This document shows, piece after piece, positions 56,559 through 64,000 of a stretch of 64,000 nucleotides of DNA (within the stretch, counting starts at the first letter, position 1; each line of letters begins with the position of its first letter). The notes below the pieces were generated by a model that saw only the letters and a program-made list of their open reading frames with translations, was not told where the DNA came from and did not search any database. Origin of the DNA: Nitrospirota bacterium (GTDB lineage Bacteria; JACPQY01); the NCBI GenBank assembly GCA_016180645.1, contig JACPAV010000003.1:248001-312000 (forward strand), written 5' to 3'. The translations under genes and the position numbers were made by a program.

Positions 56559-57340
56559 AATCCTCCCCTCCAAGGAAACAGGAATTCATTGAACACGTCC
56601 CCGAAGAATAGGTAGGTCAGCGCCCCCAGGGCGAGAAACGGCCCGAAGGGAATGGCCGTTTTTCGGTCGGCCTTTTTCAGTATCATCAGGGCCACACCGA
56701 CCAGCGATCCCATGAGGGCCCCCACGAACAGGGTCGGGAGCACGCCCTTCCACCCGAAGAAGGCCCCAATCATGGCCAGGAGCTTGACATCCCCTCCCCC
56801 GAGTCCCTCGCGCTTCGCCACTTTCGCGTATCCAAACGCCACCGCGAAGAGGAGACCCGACCCGAAGAGCGCGCCGATCACCGCGCTCTGCCAGCCGACG
56901 TCCGTCTGGACGAAGGACGATGTGAGCAGGAAGACAATCGTTCCCCCCAGGCTGATTCGGTCGGGGATGATCTGGAAGTCGACATCGATAAACGTCACCA
57001 CAATAAGGGAGCAGGCGAAAACGAAATGGAGGAGAGTCGTCGACGACAGGCCGTTTTGCGCAAAGAGGCCGGCCGCGAGAAGGCCCGCCATCGCCTCAAC
57101 GATCGGGTAACGGACGGGGATGTGGCGGCCGCATCGACGGCACTGCCCGCGGAGCCACAACCAGCCCAGCACCGGTACATTGTCGTAGGCGGGGATGGCC
57201 AGATGGCATCCCGGACAAAAGGACCCCGGCCAGACGATGGAAAGCCCCCGCGGAATTCGATAGATGCACACGTTTAGAAAGCTGCCGACGAAGAGGCCGA
57301 AGACGCCGGCGACCGCCTGCATCACGGGCGGTGAGGTCAC
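56555..57340 (-). CDS. pilD: Type IV prepilin peptidase / N-methyltransferase
   Basis: An inner-membrane aspartic protease that cleaves prepilin leaders and methylates the new N-terminus. The cytosolic loop has CPGC (42-45) and CRRC (67-70), the zinc-like methyltransferase cysteines. The catalytic aspartates are Asp119 (FIDVDFQIIPD) and Asp184 (LGGGDVKLLA). Eight hydrophobic segments and about 261 residues are normal. GTG at 57340 overlaps the upstream permease stop (GTGA) and has AAGGA ahead of it; ATG at 57322 is the alternative. Confidence 0.94.
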   Translation of the reverse strand: MTSPPVMQAVAGVFGLFVGSFLNVCIYRIPRGLSIVWPGSFCPGCHLAIPAYDNVPVLGWLWLRGQCRRCGRHIPVRYPIVEAMAGLLAAGLFAQNGLSSTTLLHFVFACSLIVVTFIDVDFQIIPDRISLGGTIVFLLTSSFVQTDVGWQSAVIGALFGSGLLFAVAFGYAKVAKREGLGGGDVKLLAMIGAFFGWKGVLPTLFVGALMGSLVGVALMILKKADRKTAIPFGPFLALGALTYLFFGDVFNEFLFPWRGGL

Positions 57341-58119
57341 TTCAGATCCTTCTTCGAGAACACCAGCGAGGCGAGCCAGACGAAAATGGATGCATAAGCC
57401 AGGCTGTACAGAAATGCGAAGGCGGTTTCCCGGGGGCCCATCAGGCCCAGGTGCGAGATGACATCGGAGCGGGCGTTCAGTTTCTCCAAATCCGGAAACA
57501 CACGATACGCCGCATCCACCACGGTCTTCATCCACAGGTCTCTTGAAGGCAGGGACTCGGCGATCTGACGCACCTCGCCGATGGTGTGGCCGATCACATA
57601 CAAGAAAACGGTCAGCAGGCCGCTCAGGATCGGCGTGGACACCATCGTGAAAAACAGGGCCGCCGAGGCGACCAGACCGATCTGGAAACAGATGAAGGGA
57701 ACGGCCTTGAGGACCCCCCAGCGAAAGGTGTTTTCGACAAGGACGTTGACGCCTACGGTGATGATCGCCGTGACACAGGACAACGCCGACGCGGCGAGCA
57801 CGGCGGCCGCATACTTGCCGACGACGAAGGCCCACCGGGGCATCGGCTTGGTCACCGCCACGTAGATGGTTCTTCGTTCCATCTCACGAGACATGCTTCC
57901 AATAATCAGAATCACGGCCAGAAAGACTCCGAGAAGTTCGGCCCCGGCCAGTCCCGCATCCAAGACGATCTTGGATTCCGCGCCAAATGTTGCGGTTCCC
58001 AGCGCCATGCCGAGACCCAGAAGGAGGAGCGCGAATACGAAAAGCCCGTAGAAGAAACGGTCCTTGACGATCTCCCGAAGATTGTAGCGAACGACGGCAG
58101 CGATCTGACGAAGGATCAC
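57337..58119 (-). CDS. ABC-2 type transporter permease
   Basis: A 260-residue membrane protein with six helices and no ATPase domain. It begins [20 protein letters not shown], typical of ABC-2 permeases, and carries REMERRTIYVAVTKPMPRW, a common motif after the second helix. The substrate is unknown. GTG at 58119 overlaps the stop of the ATPase gene, so the two subunits are made together. Confidence 0.88.
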   Translation of the reverse strand: MILRQIAAVVRYNLREIVKDRFFYGLFVFALLLLGLGMALGTATFGAESKIVLDAGLAGAELLGVFLAVILIIGSMSREMERRTIYVAVTKPMPRWAFVVGKYAAAVLAASALSCVTAIITVGVNVLVENTFRWGVLKAVPFICFQIGLVASAALFFTMVSTPILSGLLTVFLYVIGHTIGEVRQIAESLPSRDLWMKTVVDAAYRVFPDLEKLNARSDVISHLGLMGPRETAFAFLYSLAYASIFVWLASLVFSKKDLK

Positions 58120-58919
58120 CCCAATCCTCCCGCCGAGCGGAGTTCCTGAACCAGAATCTTCTCCAGATTCACCTTGCCGCCCTCCCGAAGGTCCACCACT
58201 TTCCTCAGTTCTCCCCCGATGAGGAGCATCGCGCGATCACACAGCACTTCGACATCATGCAGAATGTGCGTTGAAAAGAAGATGGTCCGGCCTTCCTTTC
58301 TCAGATCCATGAGAAGGTCGCGAACAAACACCCGACCCAAGGGGTCCAAACCCGTCATCGGCTCGTCCAGGATGACCACCTCGGCCGACGGCAGAAGGGC
58401 CTGGGCCAGTCCGATGCGCTGGAGCATTCCGCGCGAATACTTGGAGAGAGCCAGGCCCTCCCGCCCTTTCAGGCCGACGCGTTCGATGAGGGCCGGCACT
58501 CGGATTTTCAAGTCCGGCGCCGGGAGGCCGTACAGCCCCCCCATGTAGCGGAGAAACTGTTCGCCCGTCAGCGCCTGATAGAAATACGGTTGTTCGGGAA
58601 GGAAACCCACGCGCCGCAGCACATCGATACTCCCAAAGGGTCGGCCGAGAATCGTCCCCCCCCCGGATGTCGGTCGGACCAGCCCGAGGAGAATCTTGAT
58701 GGCCGTCGTCTTTCCCGCTCCGTTCGGTCCGATGCATCCGATAATTTCTCCTCGGTGGACATCCAAGTTGAAATTCCGGAGTGCGGTGACTTTTCTCTGG
58801 AAGAAGCCGACCTTGTAGGTTTTCGAAACCGATTGGAATTGGATGACGGGTGGGACCACCCCGCCGCCCGTTTGGGATTTGAAATCTGAGATCTGAGATT
58901 TCAGAGGAGGTGGGGCCAC
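58116..58919 (-). CDS. ABC transporter ATP-binding protein
   Basis: A 267-residue ATPase for the ABC-2 permease. Walker [11 protein letters not shown]-loop [13 protein letters not shown], signature [16 protein letters not shown] (SRG in place of SGG), Walker [14 protein letters not shown] and H-loop FFSTHILHD are in order. The GTG at 58919 follows the upstream stop by two bases with AAGGA ahead. Residues 6-16 ([11 protein letters not shown]) are encoded by a dispersed palindromic repeat, so GTG at 58859 may be the original start. A C run in the Gly stretch after PTSG could be slippage-prone. Confidence 0.9.
   Translation of the reverse strand: MAPPPLKSQISDFKSQTGGGVVPPVIQFQSVSKTYKVGFFQRKVTALRNFNLDVHRGEIIGCIGPNGAGKTTAIKILLGLVRPTSGGGTILGRPFGSIDVLRRVGFLPEQPYFYQALTGEQFLRYMGGLYGLPAPDLKIRVPALIERVGLKGREGLALSKYSRGMLQRIGLAQALLPSAEVVILDEPMTGLDPLGRVFVRDLLMDLRKEGRTIFFSTHILHDVEVLCDRAMLLIGGELRKVVDLREGGKVNLEKILVQELRSAGGLG
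58877..58902. repeat. AT-rich palindromic repeat, copy 2 (inside the ABC ATPase 5' end)
   Basis: Matches 32697-32720 in 21 of 24 bases. GAAATCT (58881-58887) and AGATTTC (58896-58902) form inverted arms around an AGATCT core. It lies between the two possible starts of the ATPase gene. Confidence 0.5.
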
Positions 58920-58921
58920 GG

Positions 58922-59776
58922 TCAGTCCTTCAACCGAGTGTTCCGAACGTGGTGTTCGGAATCCAGGAAATACTTCCCTTCCAGCGGGTCCGGAGGGATC
59001 TCGGTCAAGATCCCTGCCTTCACCATTTCATCCAGGTTCTCCGGCCACCGCCTCCGCTCCGACTTGAACCGATTGACCCGTTTCTGAAGTTCTTCCATGT
59101 TCAACCTCGACCCATACTCTTTCATTTTCCGGGAGATTTCCTCTTTTTTCTGGGGATCCCTGGTATCGCTCCACGCCACGGCCAGATAGTCCAGCGCCAT
59201 GCTCATGAATTCCTCGTTCTGGTAGACCTTTTCCGCAAGGCCGACGAAGAATTGAGGGGCATTCGGGAGCAGCGTTCCTCGCAGGAGGGCGTCGGCGGCA
59301 GGTTTGAATTCCTTCAGAAAGAAGAAGTGATTGAAGCTGAGGTAGTACCAGAGCTTCCAATTACCAGGGTGGTGCCGCAGGCCGTCCCACATGAGTTTGA
59401 TCCCCTCACGGGCGTCCTTCTTGTCCCAGCCGAGCACCACACCGCCAAAGTAGTAGGCCTCTACGAGCCAAGGATCGAATCCCGTGGTCGTTCGAAGGTA
59501 CCCATCCATGGGGGCAATGCGCTCCAAGAACTTTTTCTCGTCACGGCGGACAGCCAGCACGTTCCCGTAGAAGTTGATCGTTTTCACCCACCACCAATCG
59601 CCTGCGAGCGACGCGAAACCGCCCGTCAGTACGCGGCTCGTCCGCACCGCCGGGAAATCCTCGGCCGCCAGCCTCGCTTTCTCACGGGCCTGATCCAGCG
59701 CCCCGGACGATTGCCACACGATGGCGCCCGCGCCCACGAGAAAAAGCGCCGAAAAGAGAGCCTTGAAAACACGCAT
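58922..59776 (-). CDS. Membrane-anchored protein with helical repeats and GspG-like C-terminal motif
   Basis: A 284-residue protein with one N-terminal membrane helix (about 4-24) and a long helical region with TPR-like rhythm (GFDPWLVEAYYFGGVVLG, HPGNWKLWYYLSFNHFFF). The last 40 residues (RRRWPENLDEMVKAGILTEI, then PPDPLEGKYFLD) resemble the C-terminus of type II secretion pseudopilin GspG. ATG at 59776 places a normal basic end before the helix; an in-frame start at 59791 exists. It precedes the ABC exporter genes. Function is unknown; a link with pilus or secretion genes nearby is plausible. Confidence 0.65.
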   Translation of the reverse strand: MRVFKALFSALFLVGAGAIVWQSSGALDQAREKARLAAEDFPAVRTSRVLTGGFASLAGDWWWVKTINFYGNVLAVRRDEKKFLERIAPMDGYLRTTTGFDPWLVEAYYFGGVVLGWDKKDAREGIKLMWDGLRHHPGNWKLWYYLSFNHFFFLKEFKPAADALLRGTLLPNAPQFFVGLAEKVYQNEEFMSMALDYLAVAWSDTRDPQKKEEISRKMKEYGSRLNMEELQKRVNRFKSERRRWPENLDEMVKAGILTEIPPDPLEGKYFLDSEHHVRNTRLKD

Positions 59777-59838
59777 GCCCGTAGGGGGCATTATAGGAAC
59801 GGCACAAGGGAAAAGGAAACGAAGATCGCGGGACGCGA

Positions 59839-60801
59839 TCAGGACCGATTCAATTGGCGGAGATCATTCTCCACCATCATCCGAACCATTTCCTCAAAGG
59901 ACACGTTCGGTTTCCAGCCGAGCTTCTCCCGCGCCCGCGAGGCATCGCCGATGAGATGGTCCACATCCGCCGGTCGGAACAGCTTGGGGTCCTGCACCAC
60001 GTGTTTCTTCCAATCCAGGCCCACCGAAGAGAAGGCAATCTCCACGAACTCCTGCACGCTCCGCGACCGGCCCGTAGCCACCACAAAGTCCGAAGGACCA
60101 GGCTGCTGGAGCATCCTCCACATGGCGTCCACATAGTCGCCGGCAAAACCCCAATCGCGCTTCGCCTCCAGATTTCCCAGGGGCAGCTTCTCGGCCAGAC
60201 CGAGCTTGATCTTTGCGACCATGTTCGTAATTTTCCTCGTGACGAACTCGATACCCCGCCGCGGCGACTCATGATTGAACAGAATACCGGACGAGGCAAA
60301 GAGATTGTAGCTCTCCCGGTAGTTGACCGTGATCCAGTGCGCATAGACTTTCGCGATTCCGTACGGACTGCGCGGATAGAAACTGGTGGTTTCCCTTTGG
60401 GGAACTTCCTTCGTGTTGCCGAACATCTCGCTCGAGGACGCCTGATAAAATTTCGTATCGGGCTTCATTCGTCGGATCGCCTCAAGCACGCGAACCGGCC
60501 CCAGCCCCGTGATCTCCGCCGTCAGGACCGGCTGGTTGAAAGAGGTCGGTACAAAGGACTGCGAACCCAGATTGTATACTTCGTCCGGTTTGTGGTTCCG
60601 AACCGCCTCGTCCAGAGAACTCTGGTCGGTCAGATCGCCCTGGACCAGCTCCAGCTTGTCCATAAAGTGCTGGATGCGATCGAATTTCTCCGTACTGGTC
60701 CGCCGGACCATGCCGAAGACCTTGTAGCCTTTCTCGAGGAGCAGTTCCGCGAGATAGGAACCGTCCTGTCCGGTAATGCCGGTGATCAAGGCTCGTTTCA
60801 C
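59839..60801 (-). CDS. gmd: GDP-mannose 4,6-dehydratase
   Basis: Makes GDP-4-keto-6-deoxy-mannose, precursor of GDP-fucose, -rhamnose or -perosamine for surface glycans. The 320-residue extended SDR has the NAD(P) motif [12 protein letters not shown], the catalytic ASSSEMFG serine, and YGIAK (Tyr-x3-Lys), plus the dimer/substrate loop [19 protein letters not shown] at 60801 is chosen because GGAGG precedes it at good spacing; ATG at 60834 is possible. No fcl/rmd partner is in the window. Confidence 0.94.
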   Translation of the reverse strand: MKRALITGITGQDGSYLAELLLEKGYKVFGMVRRTSTEKFDRIQHFMDKLELVQGDLTDQSSLDEAVRNHKPDEVYNLGSQSFVPTSFNQPVLTAEITGLGPVRVLEAIRRMKPDTKFYQASSSEMFGNTKEVPQRETTSFYPRSPYGIAKVYAHWITVNYRESYNLFASSGILFNHESPRRGIEFVTRKITNMVAKIKLGLAEKLPLGNLEAKRDWGFAGDYVDAMWRMLQQPGPSDFVVATGRSRSVQEFVEIAFSSVGLDWKKHVVQDPKLFRPADVDHLIGDASRAREKLGWKPNVSFEEMVRMMVENDLRQLNRS

Positions 60802-60900
60802 CTCCCATCCTCCCTTCCGGAACGGACGTTCCATACAAGGCAGGCGGCTTGGGCGCTGTATTGATTCTTCACCGGCGATTACTCTTGAAAATGGCGGGGG

Positions 60901-62088
60901 CTACTCGAGCATCTCAACGGTCAGGGCGATTCCCTCACCGCCGCCGATGCAGAGGCTGGCCAATCCTCGCTTGAGCTTCCGGTCCTTCAGCGCGTGCAGC
61001 AGGGTGGACAGGATTCGTGACCCGCTGGCTCCAATCGGATGGCCGAGGGCCACGGCGCCGCCGTTGACATTCACCCGATCCAGCTTCAGACCGAGCTGCT
61101 TCGCGGCGACAATGGTCACCACGGCGAACGCTTCATTGATTTCGAATAGGTCAATGTCATCCAAATTCAGCCCGCTCCGTTTGATCGCGCTCTGGATGGC
61201 GGGAACCGGCGCCGTGGTGAACCACTTGGGCTCCTGCGCGGCGTACCCCCAATTGACGATCCGGGCCGTGGGCTTCAGCCCCAGCTCCTTGACCTTCTCT
61301 TGGGTGGCCAGGATCACAGCCGCGCCCCCATCGTTGATGCTGGAGGCGTTCCCGGCGGTCACGGTCCCGTTTTCCTGGAAGGCCGGACGAAGGGTCCCCA
61401 ATTTCTTGACGTCCCCCCGGAAGGGTTCTTCATCCGTATCCACGACGAGGGTTTCCTTTCGGCTCTTGATCTCGACCGGCACGATCTCGGCCTTGAATTT
61501 TCCGCCTTCCGAGGCCTTCTGGGCCCGCGTGTAGGATTCGGCGGCGAACTTGTCCTGCTCCTCGCGCGATACTTCATACTTGGCGCTGCACGCTTCCGCG
61601 CAGGTGCCCATATGGACGTTGTTGTACGGATCCCACAGTCCATCGGAAATCATCGAATCCAAAACCTGACCGTGGCCCATTCGGAAACCGGAACGCCCCT
61701 CCTTCATCAGATAAGGCGCCTGCGTCATGCTCTCCATGCCGCCGGCCACGGCGAGATCCACCTCGCCCATCATCATGGAACGGGTCGCCAAGATGACCGC
61801 TTCAAGCCCTGAGCCGCAGACTTTGTTGATCGTCAAGGCCGGAACAGAGTCCGGGATTCCGGCCCCCAGCGCGGCCTGCCGGGCCGGGGCTTGACCCTCG
61901 CCCGCCTGGAGCACATTGCCCATGACGCAGAATTTCACGTCCGAGGGTTTCACGCCTCCGCGCTCGAGCGCGGCTTTGATGGCGGTACTCCCCAGCTTTG
62001 GTGCGGAGACCGCCGCCAATTTCCCCTGAAAACTTCCGATCGGTGTTCTTGCAGACGAGACGATATAAACTTCAGTGTTGGTTGCCAT
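60901..62088 (-). CDS. Acetyl-CoA C-acetyltransferase (thiolase)
   Basis: A 395-residue biosynthetic-type thiolase. Nucleophilic cysteine in NKVCGSGLEAV, the GHP histidine in NGGAVALGHPIGASGSRI, and the second cysteine in LCIGGGEG are present, as is EINEAFAVV. It condenses two acetyl-CoA or cleaves 3-ketoacyl-CoA; direction cannot be told. It stands alone on the minus strand, divergent from the hydrolase gene. A TTGACA lies at 62118-62123 upstream, but the matching -10 is poor. Confidence 0.94.
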   Translation of the reverse strand: MATNTEVYIVSSARTPIGSFQGKLAAVSAPKLGSTAIKAALERGGVKPSDVKFCVMGNVLQAGEGQAPARQAALGAGIPDSVPALTINKVCGSGLEAVILATRSMMMGEVDLAVAGGMESMTQAPYLMKEGRSGFRMGHGQVLDSMISDGLWDPYNNVHMGTCAEACSAKYEVSREEQDKFAAESYTRAQKASEGGKFKAEIVPVEIKSRKETLVVDTDEEPFRGDVKKLGTLRPAFQENGTVTAGNASSINDGGAAVILATQEKVKELGLKPTARIVNWGYAAQEPKWFTTAPVPAIQSAIKRSGLNLDDIDLFEINEAFAVVTIVAAKQLGLKLDRVNVNGGAVALGHPIGASGSRILSTLLHALKDRKLKRGLASLCIGGGEGIALTVEMLE

Positions 62089-62262
62089 GACTTGGGGTTA
62101 ACAAATCACCCTCTCGATGTCAACCGGATGACCGCCCCCCTTCCACTCCGCTCCAGGGACGATGAGCCGAAGGGTCATAGGGTCTTTGCATCGGCGAACC
62201 GGGCCGCGCCGCATTAGGAAAAAACCCTTGAAATAGTTTCTCGGAAGCGTCATGAGGGGCGG

Positions 62263-64000
62263 ATGAACATCTTGAAATCGTTCTTTCTCCGCCGAGTGCG
62301 AGTCTTGCCGGTGCTGGCCGTCTCCCTTCTCGGGAATTCCATCCCGCGGGCTCACGCTTCCGATGCCGCCTGGTTTCAGCTCCAGCCTGATCTCGAAACC
62401 CCCAAGTACGATGGCGTGCAATTCTCCGGATCCCACTATCTCACCATGCGCGATGGTGTGAAGATCGCTTACGATCTCTACCTGCCGAAAGGCATCCAAG
62501 CCGGAGACCGGGTGCCGGCCCTGCTCTGGCAGACCCGATACCTGAGATCCGTTCAACCCCGTTGGCTCACCCGTCTGATTTTCGGCAACCAGCCCTATGA
62601 CCACACCGGCCTCTACGGCAAGATTCGTAATTGGTTCGTCCCCCGAGGCTACGCGTGGATGGACACGGACGTTCGCGGCACCGGGGCTTCCACCGGTCAC
62701 GGGATCTGCCCGTATTCCCCGGATGAGATTAAAGACGGGGCGGAAGTCGTCGACTGGATCGTGGCTCAACCCTGGTCGAACGGCCGCGTGGGATCTCTCG
62801 GGGTTTCCTATCCGGGGTCCGCATCCGAGATGCTCCTCATCAATCGACATCCGGCGGTCAAAGCCATCGCGCCCCTGTATGCGATGTTCGATGCCTACAC
62901 AGACATCGCCTTCCCCGGGGGCATCCACGCCGTGCGTTTCACCGAGGATTGGCACCATGTCAACATCTCGTTGGACCAAAACACCCCGGAAGCCATCGCG
63001 GGTGCCTGGGTCAAGCTCTTCATCACGGGTGTCTCGCCCGCCATGGAAGACCCGGACAAGTCGATGCTCCGACAGGCCCTTCGGGATCACGAGCAAAATT
63101 ACAACATCCATCGCCAGGCTCTTGGAATCACGTTTCGCGACGACGTGTCGCCGGACGACCCGCGTCCCGGAGGAACGGGAACCGAAATTCTGGCCGGCCA
63201 TCCTCTCGATCCTTCCGGCAGCATCGGGTTGTTCAGCCCGCACAACTACAGGCAGGACATCGAGTCCTCCGGCGCCGCGATCTACGGTTACACCGGCTGG
63301 TTCGACGGGGCGTACACGCACTCCGCCATCAAACGCTTCTTGAACGTCCATACTCCGGGCAGCCGGATGATCATCGGTCCGTGGGGACACGGCGGCGGAT
63401 GGCAATTCAACCCCTACACCGGATCACGAAAGACATCCTTCAGCCACAACGCAGAACTGCTCCGATTCTTCGACCGGTATCTGAAGGACACCCCGACCGG
63501 CATCGATGACGAACCTCCGGTGCATTACTTCACCCTGGTGGAAGAGAAGTGGAAGGCGACGGATCGCTGGCCTCCTCCGTCAACTCCTCACGTTCTCTAT
63601 TTCAGGGAGAACCACGCGCTCGTAGAAGAACCGCCCGCAGAGGCCGACGCACACGATGAGTATCGGGTCGATCCCACCCACGGAACCGGGCCGGCGTCCC
63701 GGTTCCGAGTCCAGACCCTTCCGGATGCCCCTGTGGCCTATCCCGATCGCAAGGAGCAAGACCGCAAACTTCTTGTCTACCAGTCCGCGCCGTTGGGTGA
63801 GGACGTGGAAGTGACCGGCCACCCCATTGTTACGCTATACGTTGACTCCACTAAGCCGGACGGTTCTTTCTTTGTGTACTTGGAGGACGTCGATCCAGAG
63901 GGAAATGTAGCCTACGTAACCGAAGGCGAACTTCGTGCCATCCACCGCAAGTTGAGCAGCGGGAAGCCCCCCTATGCGACGGTCGTGCCCTATCGCACAT
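62263..64000 (+). CDS. Secreted S15/CocE-NonD family hydrolase, 3' truncated
   Basis: A long plus-strand frame open to the right edge (579 codons seen). It begins with a signal peptide (MNILKSFFLRRVRVLPVLAV, probable cleavage after PRAHA). The alpha/beta-hydrolase core has the nucleophile serine in GSLGVSYPGS, an aspartate in YTGWFDG and a histidine in GPWGHGGG, the triad pattern of CocE and related peptidases/acyl hydrolases. The region after about residue 440 is the beta-sandwich jelly-roll seen in this family. Substrate could be a peptide, ester or beta-lactam-like amide; not decidable. AGGGGCGG lies just before the ATG. Confidence 0.9.
   Translation, partial: MNILKSFFLRRVRVLPVLAVSLLGNSIPRAHASDAAWFQLQPDLETPKYDGVQFSGSHYLTMRDGVKIAYDLYLPKGIQAGDRVPALLWQTRYLRSVQPRWLTRLIFGNQPYDHTGLYGKIRNWFVPRGYAWMDTDVRGTGASTGHGICPYSPDEIKDGAEVVDWIVAQPWSNGRVGSLGVSYPGSASEMLLINRHPAVKAIAPLYAMFDAYTDIAFPGGIHAVRFTEDWHHVNISLDQNTPEAIAGAWVKLFITGVSPAMEDPDKSMLRQALRDHEQNYNIHRQALGITFRDDVSPDDPRPGGTGTEILAGHPLDPSGSIGLFSPHNYRQDIESSGAAIYGYTGWFDGAYTHSAIKRFLNVHTPGSRMIIGPWGHGGGWQFNPYTGSRKTSFSHNAELLRFFDRYLKDTPTGIDDEPPVHYFTLVEEKWKATDRWPPPSTPHVLYFRENHALVEEPPAEADAHDEYRVDPTHGTGPASRFRVQTLPDAPVAYPDRKEQDRKLLVYQSAPLGEDVEVTGHPIVTLYVDSTKPDGSFFVYLEDVDPEGNVAYVTEGELRAIHRKLSSGKPPYATVVPYRT

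Noticed and set aside
1-64000. CRISPR arrays and rRNA genes
   Set aside because: No regularly spaced repeats of 24-40 bases and no 16S/23S/5S segments were seen.

Overview
The window is about 59% GC bacterial chromosome, coded almost entirely on the minus strand. Lnt (outer-membrane lipoprotein maturation), NuoJKL, a prepilin peptidase and a sigma-54 activator point to a Gram-negative bacterium. Nothing in the window fixes the phylum; the gene content looks 'deltaproteobacterial' in the broad sense, but that is an impression, not a placement.

Layout by coordinate: (1) 1-930, nuoL (partial), nuoK and nuoJ behind their own promoter. (2) 1252-3640, mazG and lnt. (3) 3781-35712, one very long translation/transcription locus read from right to left: tRNA-Thr(TGT), tRNA-Tyr, tRNA-Gly, tRNA-Thr(GGT), rpmG, tRNA-Trp, secE, nusG, rplK, rplA, rplJ, rplL, rpoB, rpoC, rpsL, rpsG, fusA, tuf, rpsJ, the complete S10 and spc blocks with secY, adk, map, infA and rpmJ, then rpsM, rpsK, rpsD, rpoA, rplQ. 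A near-consensus sigma-70 promoter lies at 35799-35826, upstream of the tRNAs. (4) 35911-38456, a tightly packed cassette: queC, a pteridine-reductase-like SDR, a methyltransferase, queD (7-deazaguanine/pterin chemistry). (5) 38560-40255, the only complete plus-strand genes: an MFS transporter and a small CmpB-like membrane protein.

(6) 40348-53256 is an accessory defence island: a HEPN-motif protein with a Cys/His cluster, a PLD-SNF2 helicase, an AbiEi/AbiEii toxin-antitoxin pair whose toxin carries WYL-like and zinc-finger extensions, a three-TM protein of unknown family, and a 1477-aa PglX/type IIG-like DNA methyltransferase. Between abiEi and the membrane protein lies a 78-bp fragment that repeats, with mostly silent divergence, the first 11 codons of the intact helicase 2.4 kb away. 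It is still joined by an ATGA overlap to the membrane-protein gene. This suggests that the ancestral order was membrane protein then helicase, and that the abiE cassette arrived later together with a diverged helicase copy. The abiE promoter has an inverted repeat over its -10 box and appears to make a leaderless mRNA.

(7) 53558-60801 is a minus-strand block with several translationally coupled GTGA junctions: GDP-mannose 4,6-dehydratase, a TM-anchored protein, an ABC exporter pair, prepilin peptidase, a PilS/R-like histidine kinase and sigma-54 response regulator, and a conserved hypothetical. (8) 60901-62088 is a thiolase, divergent from a secreted S15/CocE-type hydrolase that runs off the right edge. 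I saw no CRISPR array, rRNA gene, transposase or integrase.
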